Shown here: one piece after another, positions 1 through 5,257 of the stretch
How the letters are laid out: each line of letters starts with the position of its first letter
Numbering within the stretch: position 1 is the first letter of the stretch
NCBI GenBank assembly: GCA_004555635.1
Contig: SFHN01000108.1
Coordinates: forward strand, 1 to 5,257
Direction of reading: 5' to 3'
DNA length: 5,257 bases
From: [Eubacterium] saphenum
Lineage (GTDB): Bacteria > Bacillota > Clostridia > Oscillospirales > Ruminococcaceae
Notes under the pieces: model-generated
Database searches by the model: none
Seen by the model: only the letters and a program-made list of their open reading frames with translations
Told to the model about the DNA's origin: nothing
Program-made: the position numbers and the translations under genes

Positions 1-227
1 CAACCAACTACTTTATCATCTACCCGATTTACACCGCGGTTATGCCGATGGACGTTATCATAGGTATGTACAAGGCAATTCTCCCCTCTGCGGACAGCCT
101 TATAAAGTGCCTGCTTATATTCAACGCGCCGTTTACGTTTGTTAAGGGAATAATCGCTGTCGGAATATCCGTCCCGCTGTACAAGCGGCTCCGCCCCATC
201 TTTAACAGCTGCTACGCGGAGCACTGA
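1..227 (+). CDS. ECF transporter S component, RibU-like (3' end only)
   Basis: This is the C-terminal 74 residues of an integral membrane substrate-binding (S) component of an energy-coupling factor (ECF) vitamin transporter; the 5' part lies before the window and the reading frame starts at base 3. The visible part opens with TNYFIIYPIYTAVMP, runs through a hydrophobic segment with GMYKAILP, then a second one containing NAPFTFVKG, and ends in PLYKRLRPIF before a short tail and a TGA stop. The Asn-Tyr-Phe-Ile plus Pro pattern, the Pro-Phe-(x)2-Val-Lys-Gly motif before the last helix and the closing LYKRL(R/S)P motif are what I know from the riboflavin S component RibU and close relatives. S components bind a vitamin and work with the shared EcfA/EcfA'/EcfT energising module, which is not in the window. 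The substrate cannot be fixed from this fragment; riboflavin is the best guess. The next gene follows after 29 bp with no terminator between, so the two are probably co-transcribed. Confidence 0.82.
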   Translation, partial: TNYFIIYPIYTAVMPMDVIIGMYKAILPSADSLIKCLLIFNAPFTFVKGIIAVGISVPLYKRLRPIFNSCYAEH

Positions 228-245
228 TTTATTCGGCGGGGGAAC

Positions 246-253
246 AGGAGGAG
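246..253 (+). promoter_or_regulatory. Shine-Dalgarno site of the DUF5662 gene
   Basis: AGGAGGAG is a near-perfect complement to the 16S rRNA 3' end and ends 3 bp before the ATG at 257 (the AGGAGG core ends 5 bp before). It fixes the start codon and shows that the gene is translated independently of the upstream S component gene. Confidence 0.8.
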
Positions 254-256
254 CAT

Positions 257-799
257 ATGAAACCAAGCGCTGTTATAGGCCACTTCCGAACCATAACCCG
301 CCACAGACACGCGGTTATCCGCAATTGCGCGAAAGCAGGGATACTTCGTCAGGGGCTGCTGCACGACCTGTCGAAATACAGCCCGACGGAATTTTTTCGC
401 GGCGCGCGTTTCTATCAGGGAACGCGCAGCCCTAACGAGCGCGAGCGCGAGGAGTACGGCTATTCGCTCGCGTGGCTTCACCACAAGGGAAGAAACCGCC
501 ACCACTTCGAGTATTGGACGGACTATAACCCCGTTGAGCGGCGCGTTGTCCCCGTGAAAATGCCGCTGCGGTATGTTGTGGAGATGTTCTGCGACCGCGT
601 TGCGGCGAGCAAGATTTACCGCGGCGCGCAGTACAAGGAAAGCGACCCGCTAAGCTACTTTGAGCGCGGAAAGGCGCGCAGGTTTATCCACCCCGAAACC
701 TCGGCGCTGCTTGAAAGCCTGCTCCAAATGCTTGCGGAAAAGGGCGAGGACGCCGTTTTCGCGCATATAAGGGAGCTTCTCAAAAAGGGCGAATACTGA
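257..799 (+). CDS. DUF5662 family protein
   Basis: A soluble 180-residue protein with no signal peptide or membrane segment, which I recognise as the DUF5662 family of Firmicutes; its function is unknown. The start is set by the strong Shine-Dalgarno site just upstream. Visible conserved blocks are HRHAVIRNC near residues 16-24, QGLLHDLSKYSPTEF at 32-46, FYQGTRSPNERER at 52-64, GYSLAWLHHKGRNRHHFEYW at 68-87 and a C-terminal FCDRVAASKIY at 111-121. The number of conserved histidines and acidic residues (H16, H18, H36-D37, H75-H76, H82-H83, D89, D113) and the helical character suggest a metal-binding, possibly HD-like hydrolase fold, with H36-D37 as the HD pair and D113 as a late aspartate. That is inference from residue pattern, not established for the family. 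The C-terminal third (150-178) is a charged helix pair without obvious catalytic residues. It is the last gene of its unit, closed by a terminator 16 bp after the stop, and probably reads through from the ECF S component gene. Confidence 0.85.
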   Translation: MKPSAVIGHFRTITRHRHAVIRNCAKAGILRQGLLHDLSKYSPTEFFRGARFYQGTRSPNEREREEYGYSLAWLHHKGRNRHHFEYWTDYNPVERRVVPVKMPLRYVVEMFCDRVAASKIYRGAQYKESDPLSYFERGKARRFIHPETSALLESLLQMLAEKGEDAVFAHIRELLKKGEY

Positions 800-814
800 A
801 GATAATGATGAACT

Positions 815-846
815 GCCGCCTGCCGACAACATCGCGGGCGGCTTTT
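815..846 (+). terminator. Rho-independent terminator after the DUF5662 gene
   Basis: A 9-bp stem pairs GCCGCCTGC (815-823) with GCGGGCGGC (834-842), with one T-G wobble and a 10-base loop, and is followed directly by TTTT (843-846). It sits 16 bp after the stop codon and 14 bp before the next promoter, so it separates the S component/DUF5662 unit from the chemoreceptor gene. The T run is short, so termination may be incomplete. Confidence 0.8.
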
Positions 847-859
847 CGCGTCCTGTTCC

Positions 860-888
860 TTGACTTTTTTCGGCAAGAAATGTATAAT
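860..888 (+). promoter_or_regulatory. Sigma-A promoter of the chemoreceptor gene
   Basis: The -35 box TTGACT (860-865) and the -10 box TATAAT (883-888) are separated by exactly 17 bp, giving a predicted start near 895 and a leader of about 38 bases. It matches the housekeeping sigma-70-type consensus with one mismatch. I see no sigma-28 (motility) type boxes here, so expression may not depend on the flagellar sigma factor. Confidence 0.82.
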
Positions 889-920
889 AAAGAAAAGCGC
901 CAGTTGCGACTTATCATAAC

Positions 921-927
921 AGGAGGT
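921..927 (+). promoter_or_regulatory. Shine-Dalgarno site of the chemoreceptor gene
   Basis: AGGAGGT lies 5 bp before the ATG at 933 and confirms that the lysine-rich N-terminal tail is translated rather than being an upstream over-call of the start codon. Confidence 0.82.
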
Positions 928-932
928 ACCGT

Positions 933-3029
933 ATGGAAACGAATGCACCCGAGATAATTGTCCCCGAAGAAAGCACAGCCCCCGCAAAACCCGTAAAAAG
1001 CAAGGAGGAAAAGCCTGCTAAGCCTAAGGCGGAAAAGCCTGCTAAGCCTAAGGCAAAAAAAGACGCTAAGCCAAAGGCGGAAAAGCCTGCTAAGCCCAAG
1101 GCGAAAAAAGCCGCGAAAAAGGGACTTGTCGGCGTGATAATGCGGCTGTCGATGCTGCCCTCGTTAATTCTGGGCGTGGTGCTTTTGATAACCGTAACCG
1201 CAATTATGGGTACCGTTCTCCAAAAGCGGTATTTTGACGAGGCGGCTTCGCTCGCAGACGCATACAAAACCACCGTCCGCACTCGGGTGGAAACGATTTT
1301 GTCGGGCTTAGATATGGTCGCGTTCAACTCTCAGGTGGTTGACGAGTCCATTCCGTCGGACAAGCGGATTGAGCTTCTGAATAACTACGGAAAATCGCTC
1401 GGCTTTTCGTCGCTTGATATTGCAGCAAAGGGCGGAACAACACTAAGCGGAAAAAGCGTTGCCGCGCAGGAATTTTACTATGTCGCGGTTCAGAAAAAGT
1501 CGTACAGCATTGCCGTGTCCGACAACGGCATTGTTTTTGCGAAATACTACAACTTAGCGGGCGACGAGTATGTTATGTACGGAACAATGCCCGCCGATAC
1601 GTTCAGCGCGCTAGCGGCGGATATCTCGCTTGACGAGGGAGGAAACTGCATACTGCTTGACAGAAGCGGTGTTGTTATTGCCACGGGCGACAACGAGAGC
1701 GTCCCGATTCTCTCAAAGCTTTCCGATAACCCTGCGTTTGCGGAGATTTCCGAAGAAATGACCGCATTTTCCGAGGGGCAGGAGATGATAAGCTTTGACG
1801 GCAAAACGCACCTGTACAGCTATATGCCTGTCGGCGGCTCGGAGGGATGGTCTGTCGCGGTCGGCGCGCCGACTACGGCTATCACTGTGGAGATTTTGCG
1901 CGTGTGCGGTATATTTGCGCTTGTTCTTGCGCTGTGCGCTACGCTTATTATCATTGCAGTAACGCTCAGGGCAAAGGGCGTTTGCAAGCCGATTATCGAA
2001 TGTGCGGACAGGCTGAAGCGCTTCTCCGAGGGCGATATTACTTCCCCCGCGCCCGAGTGCAGGGAGAAAAACGAAACAAAAATGATGGCAGACTCTCTTG
2101 CCGAGATGGTTGCCACGATGAATACATATATCGGCGACATAAACAGCGTGCTTTCAGCTATTTCCTCCGGCGACCTAACCGCGGCTCCGTCTGTTGAGTA
2201 CGCGGGAGATTTTGCGGAAATAAAGCGCTCGCTTGAGCTTATCCTGTCGTCGCTTAACCGCACGATGGCGGAGGTCGGGCGCTCCGCACAGGAGGTGCGC
2301 GATGGCGCAGAGCACCTTGCGGAAGGCTCTACCGAGCTTTCACAGAACGCTGTTGAGCAGGCTGCTGTAGTTGACAGAATTGCCGCAACCGTCCACGAAA
2401 TCGCCGCAAAGACCGACGAAAACAACCGCAGCGTGGAAAAGGTGTTCGAGTCCACGCAGAGCACCACTGTAAAGGCGCAGGACGGCTCGCGCTGTATGGA
2501 CGACCTGCTTTCGGCAATCGGGGAGATTGAAAGCTCCTCCGAGGAAATCAGAAACATTATCAAGGTTATCGACGACATCGCATTCCAGACGAATATTTTG
2601 GCGCTTAATGCCGCGATAGAAGCCGCTCGCGCGGGCGACGCGGGCAAGGGCTTTGCGGTCGTAGCGGACGAGGTGCGCAATCTTGCGGCGAAGTCCTCCG
2701 AGGCGGCGCAGCAGACGGGCGACCTGATTACGCGCTCGATAGAGGCGGTAAACCGCGGCACGGAGCTTGCGCAGACGGCGTCCTCGGCGCTTGGCGATAT
2801 CGTAAGCAGCATTGAAGCTGTTGCGGGCGCAATGAGCGAGATTTCGAGCGCTTCCGACGAGCAGGCGGCGGCGGTAGAGCAAATCTCCGTCGGAATGGCA
2901 AGCGTCGGCGACGCTATCCACGCAACCACCGCAGGCGCAGAGCAGAGCGCAGCGGCAAGCGAGGAGCTTTCCGCGCTCTCGGCAACGCTCGACGACGCGG
3001 TAAGCAGATTCCGCGTGCAGGAAAGCTGA
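933..3029 (+). CDS. Methyl-accepting chemotaxis protein with dCache sensor and Lys/Pro/Ala-rich N-terminal tail
   Basis: A 698-residue transmembrane chemoreceptor that senses a ligand outside the cell and controls the CheA/CheW kinase complex. Order of parts: a cytoplasmic tail (1-64) with 8-residue [12 protein letters not shown] repeats; TM1 about 66-96; an extracellular domain (about 97-321) of dCache type, with [13 protein letters not shown] near 241-253 and GWSVAVGAP near 305-313; TM2 about 322-345; HAMP about 346-400; a second HAMP-like linker about 401-448 (ISSGDLT, then AGDF); and the signalling hairpin about 450-693. The tip carries [18 protein letters not shown] (551-568), then [15 protein letters not shown]. 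Counting from D569, E475 and Q671 fall at the same distances as the methylation sites Q297 and E493 from E391 in E. coli Tsr (Tsr numbering from memory), so this looks like a 36-heptad receptor without indels. The protein ends in RFRVQES and lacks a C-terminal NWETF-like CheR tether. The ligand is unknown; I do not see the Arg/Trp pattern of amino-acid-binding dCache domains. It forms a monocistronic unit with its own promoter and terminator. Confidence 0.95.
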   Translation: METNAPEIIVPEESTAPAKPVKSKEEKPAKPKAEKPAKPKAKKDAKPKAEKPAKPKAKKAAKKGLVGVIMRLSMLPSLILGVVLLITVTAIMGTVLQKRYFDEAASLADAYKTTVRTRVETILSGLDMVAFNSQVVDESIPSDKRIELLNNYGKSLGFSSLDIAAKGGTTLSGKSVAAQEFYYVAVQKKSYSIAVSDNGIVFAKYYNLAGDEYVMYGTMPADTFSALAADISLDEGGNCILLDRSGVVIATGDNESVPILSKLSDNPAFAEISEEMTAFSEGQEMISFDGKTHLYSYMPVGGSEGWSVAVGAPTTAITVEILRVCGIFALVLALCATLIIIAVTLRAKGVCKPIIECADRLKRFSEGDITSPAPECREKNETKMMADSLAEMVATMNTYIGDINSVLSAISSGDLTAAPSVEYAGDFAEIKRSLELILSSLNRTMAEVGRSAQEVRDGAEHLAEGSTELSQNAVEQAAVVDRIAATVHEIAAKTDENNRSVEKVFESTQSTTVKAQDGSRCMDDLLSAIGEIESSSEEIRNIIKVIDDIAFQTNILALNAAIEAARAGDAGKGFAVVADEVRNLAAKSSEAAQQTGDLITRSIEAVNRGTELAQTASSALGDIVSSIEAVAGAMSEISSASDEQAAAVEQISVGMASVGDAIHATTAGAEQSAAASEELSALSATLDDAVSRFRVQES
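1007..1102 (+). repeat. 24-bp tandem repeat, four copies, in the 5' end of the chemoreceptor gene
   Basis: Four head-to-tail 24-bp units occupy 1007-1030, 1031-1054, 1055-1078 and 1079-1102. Units 1 and 2 are identical, unit 4 differs at one base (CCC for CCT), and unit 3 is diverged. Each unit is eight codons, so copy-number change keeps the reading frame. The encoded repeats are [24 protein letters not shown] and EKPAKPKA at residues 26-57, followed by KKAAKK. Near-identity at silent positions points to recent duplication rather than protein-level constraint alone. Confidence 0.9.
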
Positions 3030-3045
3030 TTTTCGGTAAAATACG

Positions 3046-3077
3046 GCTCGGGAGAACACCGCTTCTCCCGGGCTTTT
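3046..3077 (+). terminator. Rho-independent terminator after the chemoreceptor gene
   Basis: An 11-bp stem pairs GCTCGGGAGAA (3046-3056) with TTCTCCCGGGC (3063-3073), with one T-G wobble and a 6-base loop CACCGC. It is followed by TTTT (3074-3077) and, after GCG, a second TTTT. It begins 16 bp after the stop codon and isolates the chemoreceptor gene from the aconitase operon. Confidence 0.9.
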
Positions 3078-3109
3078 GCGTTTTCAGGCAGAAAAGTCGT
3101 GTGAATTTC

Positions 3110-3138
3110 TTGACAATTCGCGCAGAATGATATATAAT
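3110..3138 (+). promoter_or_regulatory. Perfect-consensus sigma-A promoter of the aconitase-isocitrate dehydrogenase operon
   Basis: TTGACA (3110-3115) and TATAAT (3133-3138) are separated by exactly 17 bp, a full match to the housekeeping consensus. The predicted start is near 3145, giving a leader of about 57 bases. The promoter lies inside what would be an in-frame N-terminal extension of the aconitase frame, which argues against any start upstream of 3202. Confidence 0.87.
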
Positions 3139-3144
3139 AGAGTA

Positions 3145-3160
3145 TATACATTTGTGTATA
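3145..3160 (+). promoter_or_regulatory. Candidate operator dyad at the predicted transcription start of the aconitase operon
   Basis: TATACA (3145-3150) and TGTATA (3155-3160) form a perfect 6-bp inverted repeat with a 4-base spacer, beginning at the predicted transcription start. The position suits a repressor site on a consensus promoter. It could instead be a weak A/T-rich hairpin at the 5' end of the mRNA, or chance in AT-rich promoter DNA. No regulator can be named from the sequence. Confidence 0.35.
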
Positions 3161-3187
3161 AAAAAGCGGTTTGCCGCGTAAAAAGAA

Positions 3188-3193
3188 AAGGAG
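3188..3193 (+). promoter_or_regulatory. Shine-Dalgarno site that sets the aconitase start
   Basis: AAGGAG ends 8 bp before the ATG at 3202. That start gives the N-terminus MGLTLTEKIIKAH, typical of this aconitase type, whereas the frame remains open upstream to about 3076, across the promoter and leader, with no family similarity. Confidence 0.8.
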
Positions 3194-3201
3194 CAGAAGA
3201 A

Positions 3202-5133
3202 ATGGGACTTACACTAACCGAAAAGATTATCAAGGCGCATATTGTTGACGGCGAAATGGTAAAGGGAAAGGAAATCGGTCTTAGAATCGACCAGACCCTT
3301 ACACAGGACGCAACCGGCACTATGGCGTACCTCCAGTTCGAGGCTATGGGCGTTGACAGAGTGAAAACAGAGCGCTCCGTCGCTTACATCGACCACAACA
3401 CGCTTCAGAGCGGCTTTGAAAACGCCGACGACCACCGCTTTATCGGTTCTGTCGCAAAGAAGCACGGAATATGGTTCTCCCGTCCCGGCAACGGAATCTG
3501 CCATCAGGTTCACCTTGAGCGCTTCGGAAAGCCCGGAAAGACCCTTATCGGCTCCGACAGCCATACCCCCACGGGCGGCGGCATCGGTATGCTCGCAATG
3601 GGCGCGGGCGGTCTTGACGTCGCGGTCGCAATGGGCGGCGGCGCATACTACATCACAATGCCGAAGGTTGTTAAAATAAACCTCACGGGCAAGCTTAACG
3701 ATTGGGTTTCCGCTAAGGACGTTATTCTCGAGGTGCTTCGCCTGCTGTCCGTAAAGGGCGGCGTCGGCAAGGTTATGGAATACACCGGCGAGGGCGTAAA
3801 GAGCCTGTCCGTTCCCGAGCGCGCAACCATCACGAATATGGGCGCAGAGCTTGGCGCGACAACCTCCATCTTCCCCTCCGACGAAACCACGCTTCAGTTC
3901 TTAAAGGCGCAGGGCAGGGAAGAGGACTATGTCGAGCTTTCTGCAGACCCCGACGCGGTTTACGACGAGGAAGTGAACATCGACCTTTCAAAGCTTGTTC
4001 CGCTTGCGGCTTGCCCCCACAGCCCAGACAACGTAAAGAGCGTCGAGGAAATCGGCAAGATAAAGATTGACCAGGTGTGCATTGGCTCTTGCACAAACTC
4101 CTCGCTTCAGGATATGCGCAAGGTTGCCCACATCTTAAAGGGCAAGACGGTTCACCCCGACGTAAGCCTTGCAATTGCCCCCGGCTCAAAGCAGGTGTTT
4201 AATCAGATTGCCGAGGACGGAACGCTGTCTATCCTTATCGCGGCGGGCGCGAGAATACTTGAGAGCGCCTGCGGTCCGTGCATAGGTATGGGTCAGTCGC
4301 CTAACAGCAAGGGCGTATCCCTGCGCACGTTTAACCGCAACTTCCTCGGAAGAAGCGGCACAAAGGACGCCGAGATTTACCTCGTATCCCCCGAAACCGC
4401 GGCGATTTCCGCAATCACGGGCGTGTTCACCGACCCGAGAACCGCGGGAGATATGCCCCCTTATGTAATGCCCGAGAAGTTCATCATAAACGACAATATG
4501 GTTGAAGCCCCCGCAAGCGTTGAGGAAGCGCCCTCGGTTGAGGTGCTTCGCGGTCCGAACATCAAGCCGTTCCCCGTAAACAAGCCCCTTGCAGAGAGCA
4601 TTGAGAGCGGCGTTACGCTTAAAGTCGGCGACAACATTACCACCGACCACATTATGCCTGCGGGCGCGAAAATTCTGCCCCTGCGCTCAAATATCCCCGC
4701 GATTTCGGAGTATTGCTTCACTGTCTGCGACGAAACCTTCCCCGCTCGCGCAAAGGAAGCTGGCACCTCTATCATCGTCGGCGGCACAAACTACGGTCAG
4801 GGTTCGTCGAGAGAGCACGCAGCGCTTGCTCCGCTTTACCTCGGCGTTAAGGCAATCATCTGCAAGAGCTTCGCGCGTATCCACCGCCAGAACCTCATCA
4901 ACAACGGCATTCTGCCGCTCGAGTTCGTAAACGAGGCTGATTACGACAAGATTGAGCAGGGCGACAAGCTCGTTATCGCGAATATCCGCAATATAGTTGA
5001 GAACGGCGGCAAGATTATCGTTGAGAACAAGACAAAGGGCGAGAGCTACGAGGTTAAGTGCGAGCTTTCCGAGCGCGGTAAGGGTATGATGCTTGCGGGC
5101 GGTCTGCTTAACTACACAAAGGCAAACGGCTGA
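3202..5133 (+). CDS. acn: Aconitate hydratase (aconitase), short clostridial/Aquifex-type
   Basis: A cytoplasmic 643-residue [4Fe-4S] enzyme that isomerises citrate to isocitrate through cis-aconitate. The three cluster cysteines are visible as C297 in CIGSCTNSS and C357/C360 in ACGPCIGMG. Other active-site blocks of the superfamily are D64-H65 (IDHNT), H101 (GICHQ), D119-S120-H121 in GSDSHTPTGGG, and in the swivel domain GDNITTDHIMPAG (477-488) and YGQGSSREHAALAP (531-544), with S535 and R537 matching the substrate-binding serine and arginine of mitochondrial aconitase. The catalytic domains span about 1-430, a linker rich in E/A/P/S follows at about 431-455, and the swivel domain covers about 465-640. 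The length fits the short putative aconitases of Clostridia and Aquifex (about 640-660 residues) rather than AcnA (about 900). Homoaconitase or isopropylmalate isomerase are related alternatives, but the next gene, isocitrate dehydrogenase, supports aconitase. All key residues are present. It is the first gene of its operon, driven by the promoter at 3110. Confidence 0.95.
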   Translation: MGLTLTEKIIKAHIVDGEMVKGKEIGLRIDQTLTQDATGTMAYLQFEAMGVDRVKTERSVAYIDHNTLQSGFENADDHRFIGSVAKKHGIWFSRPGNGICHQVHLERFGKPGKTLIGSDSHTPTGGGIGMLAMGAGGLDVAVAMGGGAYYITMPKVVKINLTGKLNDWVSAKDVILEVLRLLSVKGGVGKVMEYTGEGVKSLSVPERATITNMGAELGATTSIFPSDETTLQFLKAQGREEDYVELSADPDAVYDEEVNIDLSKLVPLAACPHSPDNVKSVEEIGKIKIDQVCIGSCTNSSLQDMRKVAHILKGKTVHPDVSLAIAPGSKQVFNQIAEDGTLSILIAAGARILESACGPCIGMGQSPNSKGVSLRTFNRNFLGRSGTKDAEIYLVSPETAAISAITGVFTDPRTAGDMPPYVMPEKFIINDNMVEAPASVEEAPSVEVLRGPNIKPFPVNKPLAESIESGVTLKVGDNITTDHIMPAGAKILPLRSNIPAISEYCFTVCDETFPARAKEAGTSIIVGGTNYGQGSSREHAALAPLYLGVKAIICKSFARIHRQNLINNGILPLEFVNEADYDKIEQGDKLVIANIRNIVENGGKIIVENKTKGESYEVKCELSERGKGMMLAGGLLNYTKANG

Positions 5134-5159
5134 TAAGCCACAGATAAAGTGAACAACAG

Positions 5160-5165
5160 AAAGGA
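5160..5165 (+). promoter_or_regulatory. Shine-Dalgarno site that decides the isocitrate dehydrogenase start
   Basis: AAAGGA (5160-5165) precedes two in-frame ATG codons, at 5166 and 5175. The first abuts the site with no spacing, whereas the second lies 9 bp downstream, a normal distance. The second ATG is therefore the likely start. Confidence 0.65.
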
Positions 5166-5174
5166 ATGACGACA

Positions 5175-5257
5175 ATGGCAGAGAAAATCAAGATGACAAC
5201 CCCGCTCGTCGAGATGGACGGCGACGAGATGACCAGAGTAATCTGGAAGATGATTAA
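5175..5257 (+). CDS. icd: NADP-dependent isocitrate dehydrogenase, eukaryote-like type (5' end only)
   Basis: Only the first 27 codons are in the window, and the gene continues beyond the right edge. The N-terminus begins MAEKIKMTTPLVEMDGDEMT and goes on to RVIWKMI. The block PLVEMDGDEMTRVIWKMIK is characteristic of the homodimeric NADP-isocitrate dehydrogenases related to the eukaryotic IDH1/IDH2 enzymes, and differs from the E. coli Icd type. The enzyme oxidises isocitrate to 2-oxoglutarate with release of CO2 and formation of NADPH, directly downstream of aconitase in the pathway. The gap to the aconitase stop is 41 bp with no terminator or promoter visible, so the two genes form an operon. 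Cofactor specificity cannot be checked because the relevant residues lie outside the window; NADP is inferred from the family. Confidence 0.9.
   Translation, partial: MAEKIKMTTPLVEMDGDEMTRVIWKMI

Noticed and set aside
911..919. Short palindrome TTATCATAA in the chemoreceptor leader
   Set aside because: Four-base arms around one base are expected by chance, and its placement against the Shine-Dalgarno site gives no clear operator role.
1007..1102. Tandem repeats as a possible CRISPR array
   Set aside because: Units are directly adjacent with no spacers, are coding, and are only 24 bp.
914..1327. Minus-strand open frame with repeated Gly-Leu-Ala-(Gly/Ser)-Phe units
   Set aside because: The repeats are simply the reverse reading of the 24-bp Lys/Pro/Ala repeat array in the chemoreceptor gene, and the frame overlaps that gene's promoter-proximal region on the opposite strand.
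1820..3151. Long open frame of 443 codons on the minus strand across the chemoreceptor gene
   Set aside because: It lies opposite a well-supported chemoreceptor reading frame, is Ser/Ala-rich low-complexity in translation, crosses the terminator and the aconitase promoter, and matches no family I know. It is a shadow of codon bias on the other strand.
3166..3177. Small hairpin GCGG-TTTG-CCGC in the aconitase leader as a possible riboswitch or attenuator
   Set aside because: The stem is only 4 bp, has no T run after it, and the whole leader is about 57 bases, too short for a known riboswitch class.
3076..3201. In-frame 42-codon N-terminal extension of aconitase
   Set aside because: The extension spans the end of a terminator, a perfect promoter and the leader; the family N-terminus MGLTLTEK and a Shine-Dalgarno site point to 3202.
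5166..5174. Alternative isocitrate dehydrogenase start adding Met-Thr-Thr
   Set aside because: This ATG abuts the Shine-Dalgarno site with no spacing; the next in-frame ATG at 5175 is properly spaced and gives the usual family N-terminus.

Overview
The window reads as ordinary chromosomal DNA from a fermentative Gram-positive bacterium of the Clostridia, probably a gut-type Oscillospiraceae/Ruminococcaceae-like lineage. The grounds are strong AGGAGG ribosome binding sites, near-consensus sigma-A promoters (TTGACW-17-TATAAT), short GC-rich hairpin terminators followed by T runs, moderately GC-rich codons, and gene types familiar from Clostridia: an ECF transporter S component, a DUF5662 protein, a short aconitase next to a eukaryote-like NADP isocitrate dehydrogenase, and a methyl-accepting chemotaxis protein. 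The taxonomic guess is inference. All real genes lie on the + strand.

Layout. (1) 1-846: the 3' end of an ECF transporter S component (RibU-like), then after 29 bp a 180-residue DUF5662 protein, closed by a hairpin terminator at 815-846. (2) 860-3077: a single-gene unit with its own sigma-A promoter, a strong Shine-Dalgarno site, a 698-residue transmembrane chemoreceptor with an unusual Lys/Pro/Ala repeat tail at its N-terminus, and a hairpin terminator at 3046-3077. (3) 3110-5257: a perfect-consensus promoter with a small dyad at the predicted start site, then aconitase (643 residues) and, 41 bp later, the start of NADP-isocitrate dehydrogenase, which runs off the window.

How the genes work together. 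Aconitase and isocitrate dehydrogenase catalyse consecutive steps (citrate to isocitrate to 2-oxoglutarate) and form an operon, most likely the oxidative half-branch of the TCA cycle that supplies 2-oxoglutarate for glutamate and NADPH. The chemoreceptor is a separate transcription unit and implies a chemotaxis system elsewhere in the genome. The S component and the DUF5662 protein share a transcript, but no functional link can be read from the sequence.

I found no previously undescribed system here. The least ordinary items are the 24-bp tandem repeat encoding a histone-H1-like cytoplasmic tail on the chemoreceptor, the dyad over the aconitase start site, and the pairing of DUF5662 with a vitamin-type S component. 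No gene-free stretch exceeds 300 bases; the two longest gaps (800-932 and 3030-3201) are accounted for by terminators, promoters and leaders.
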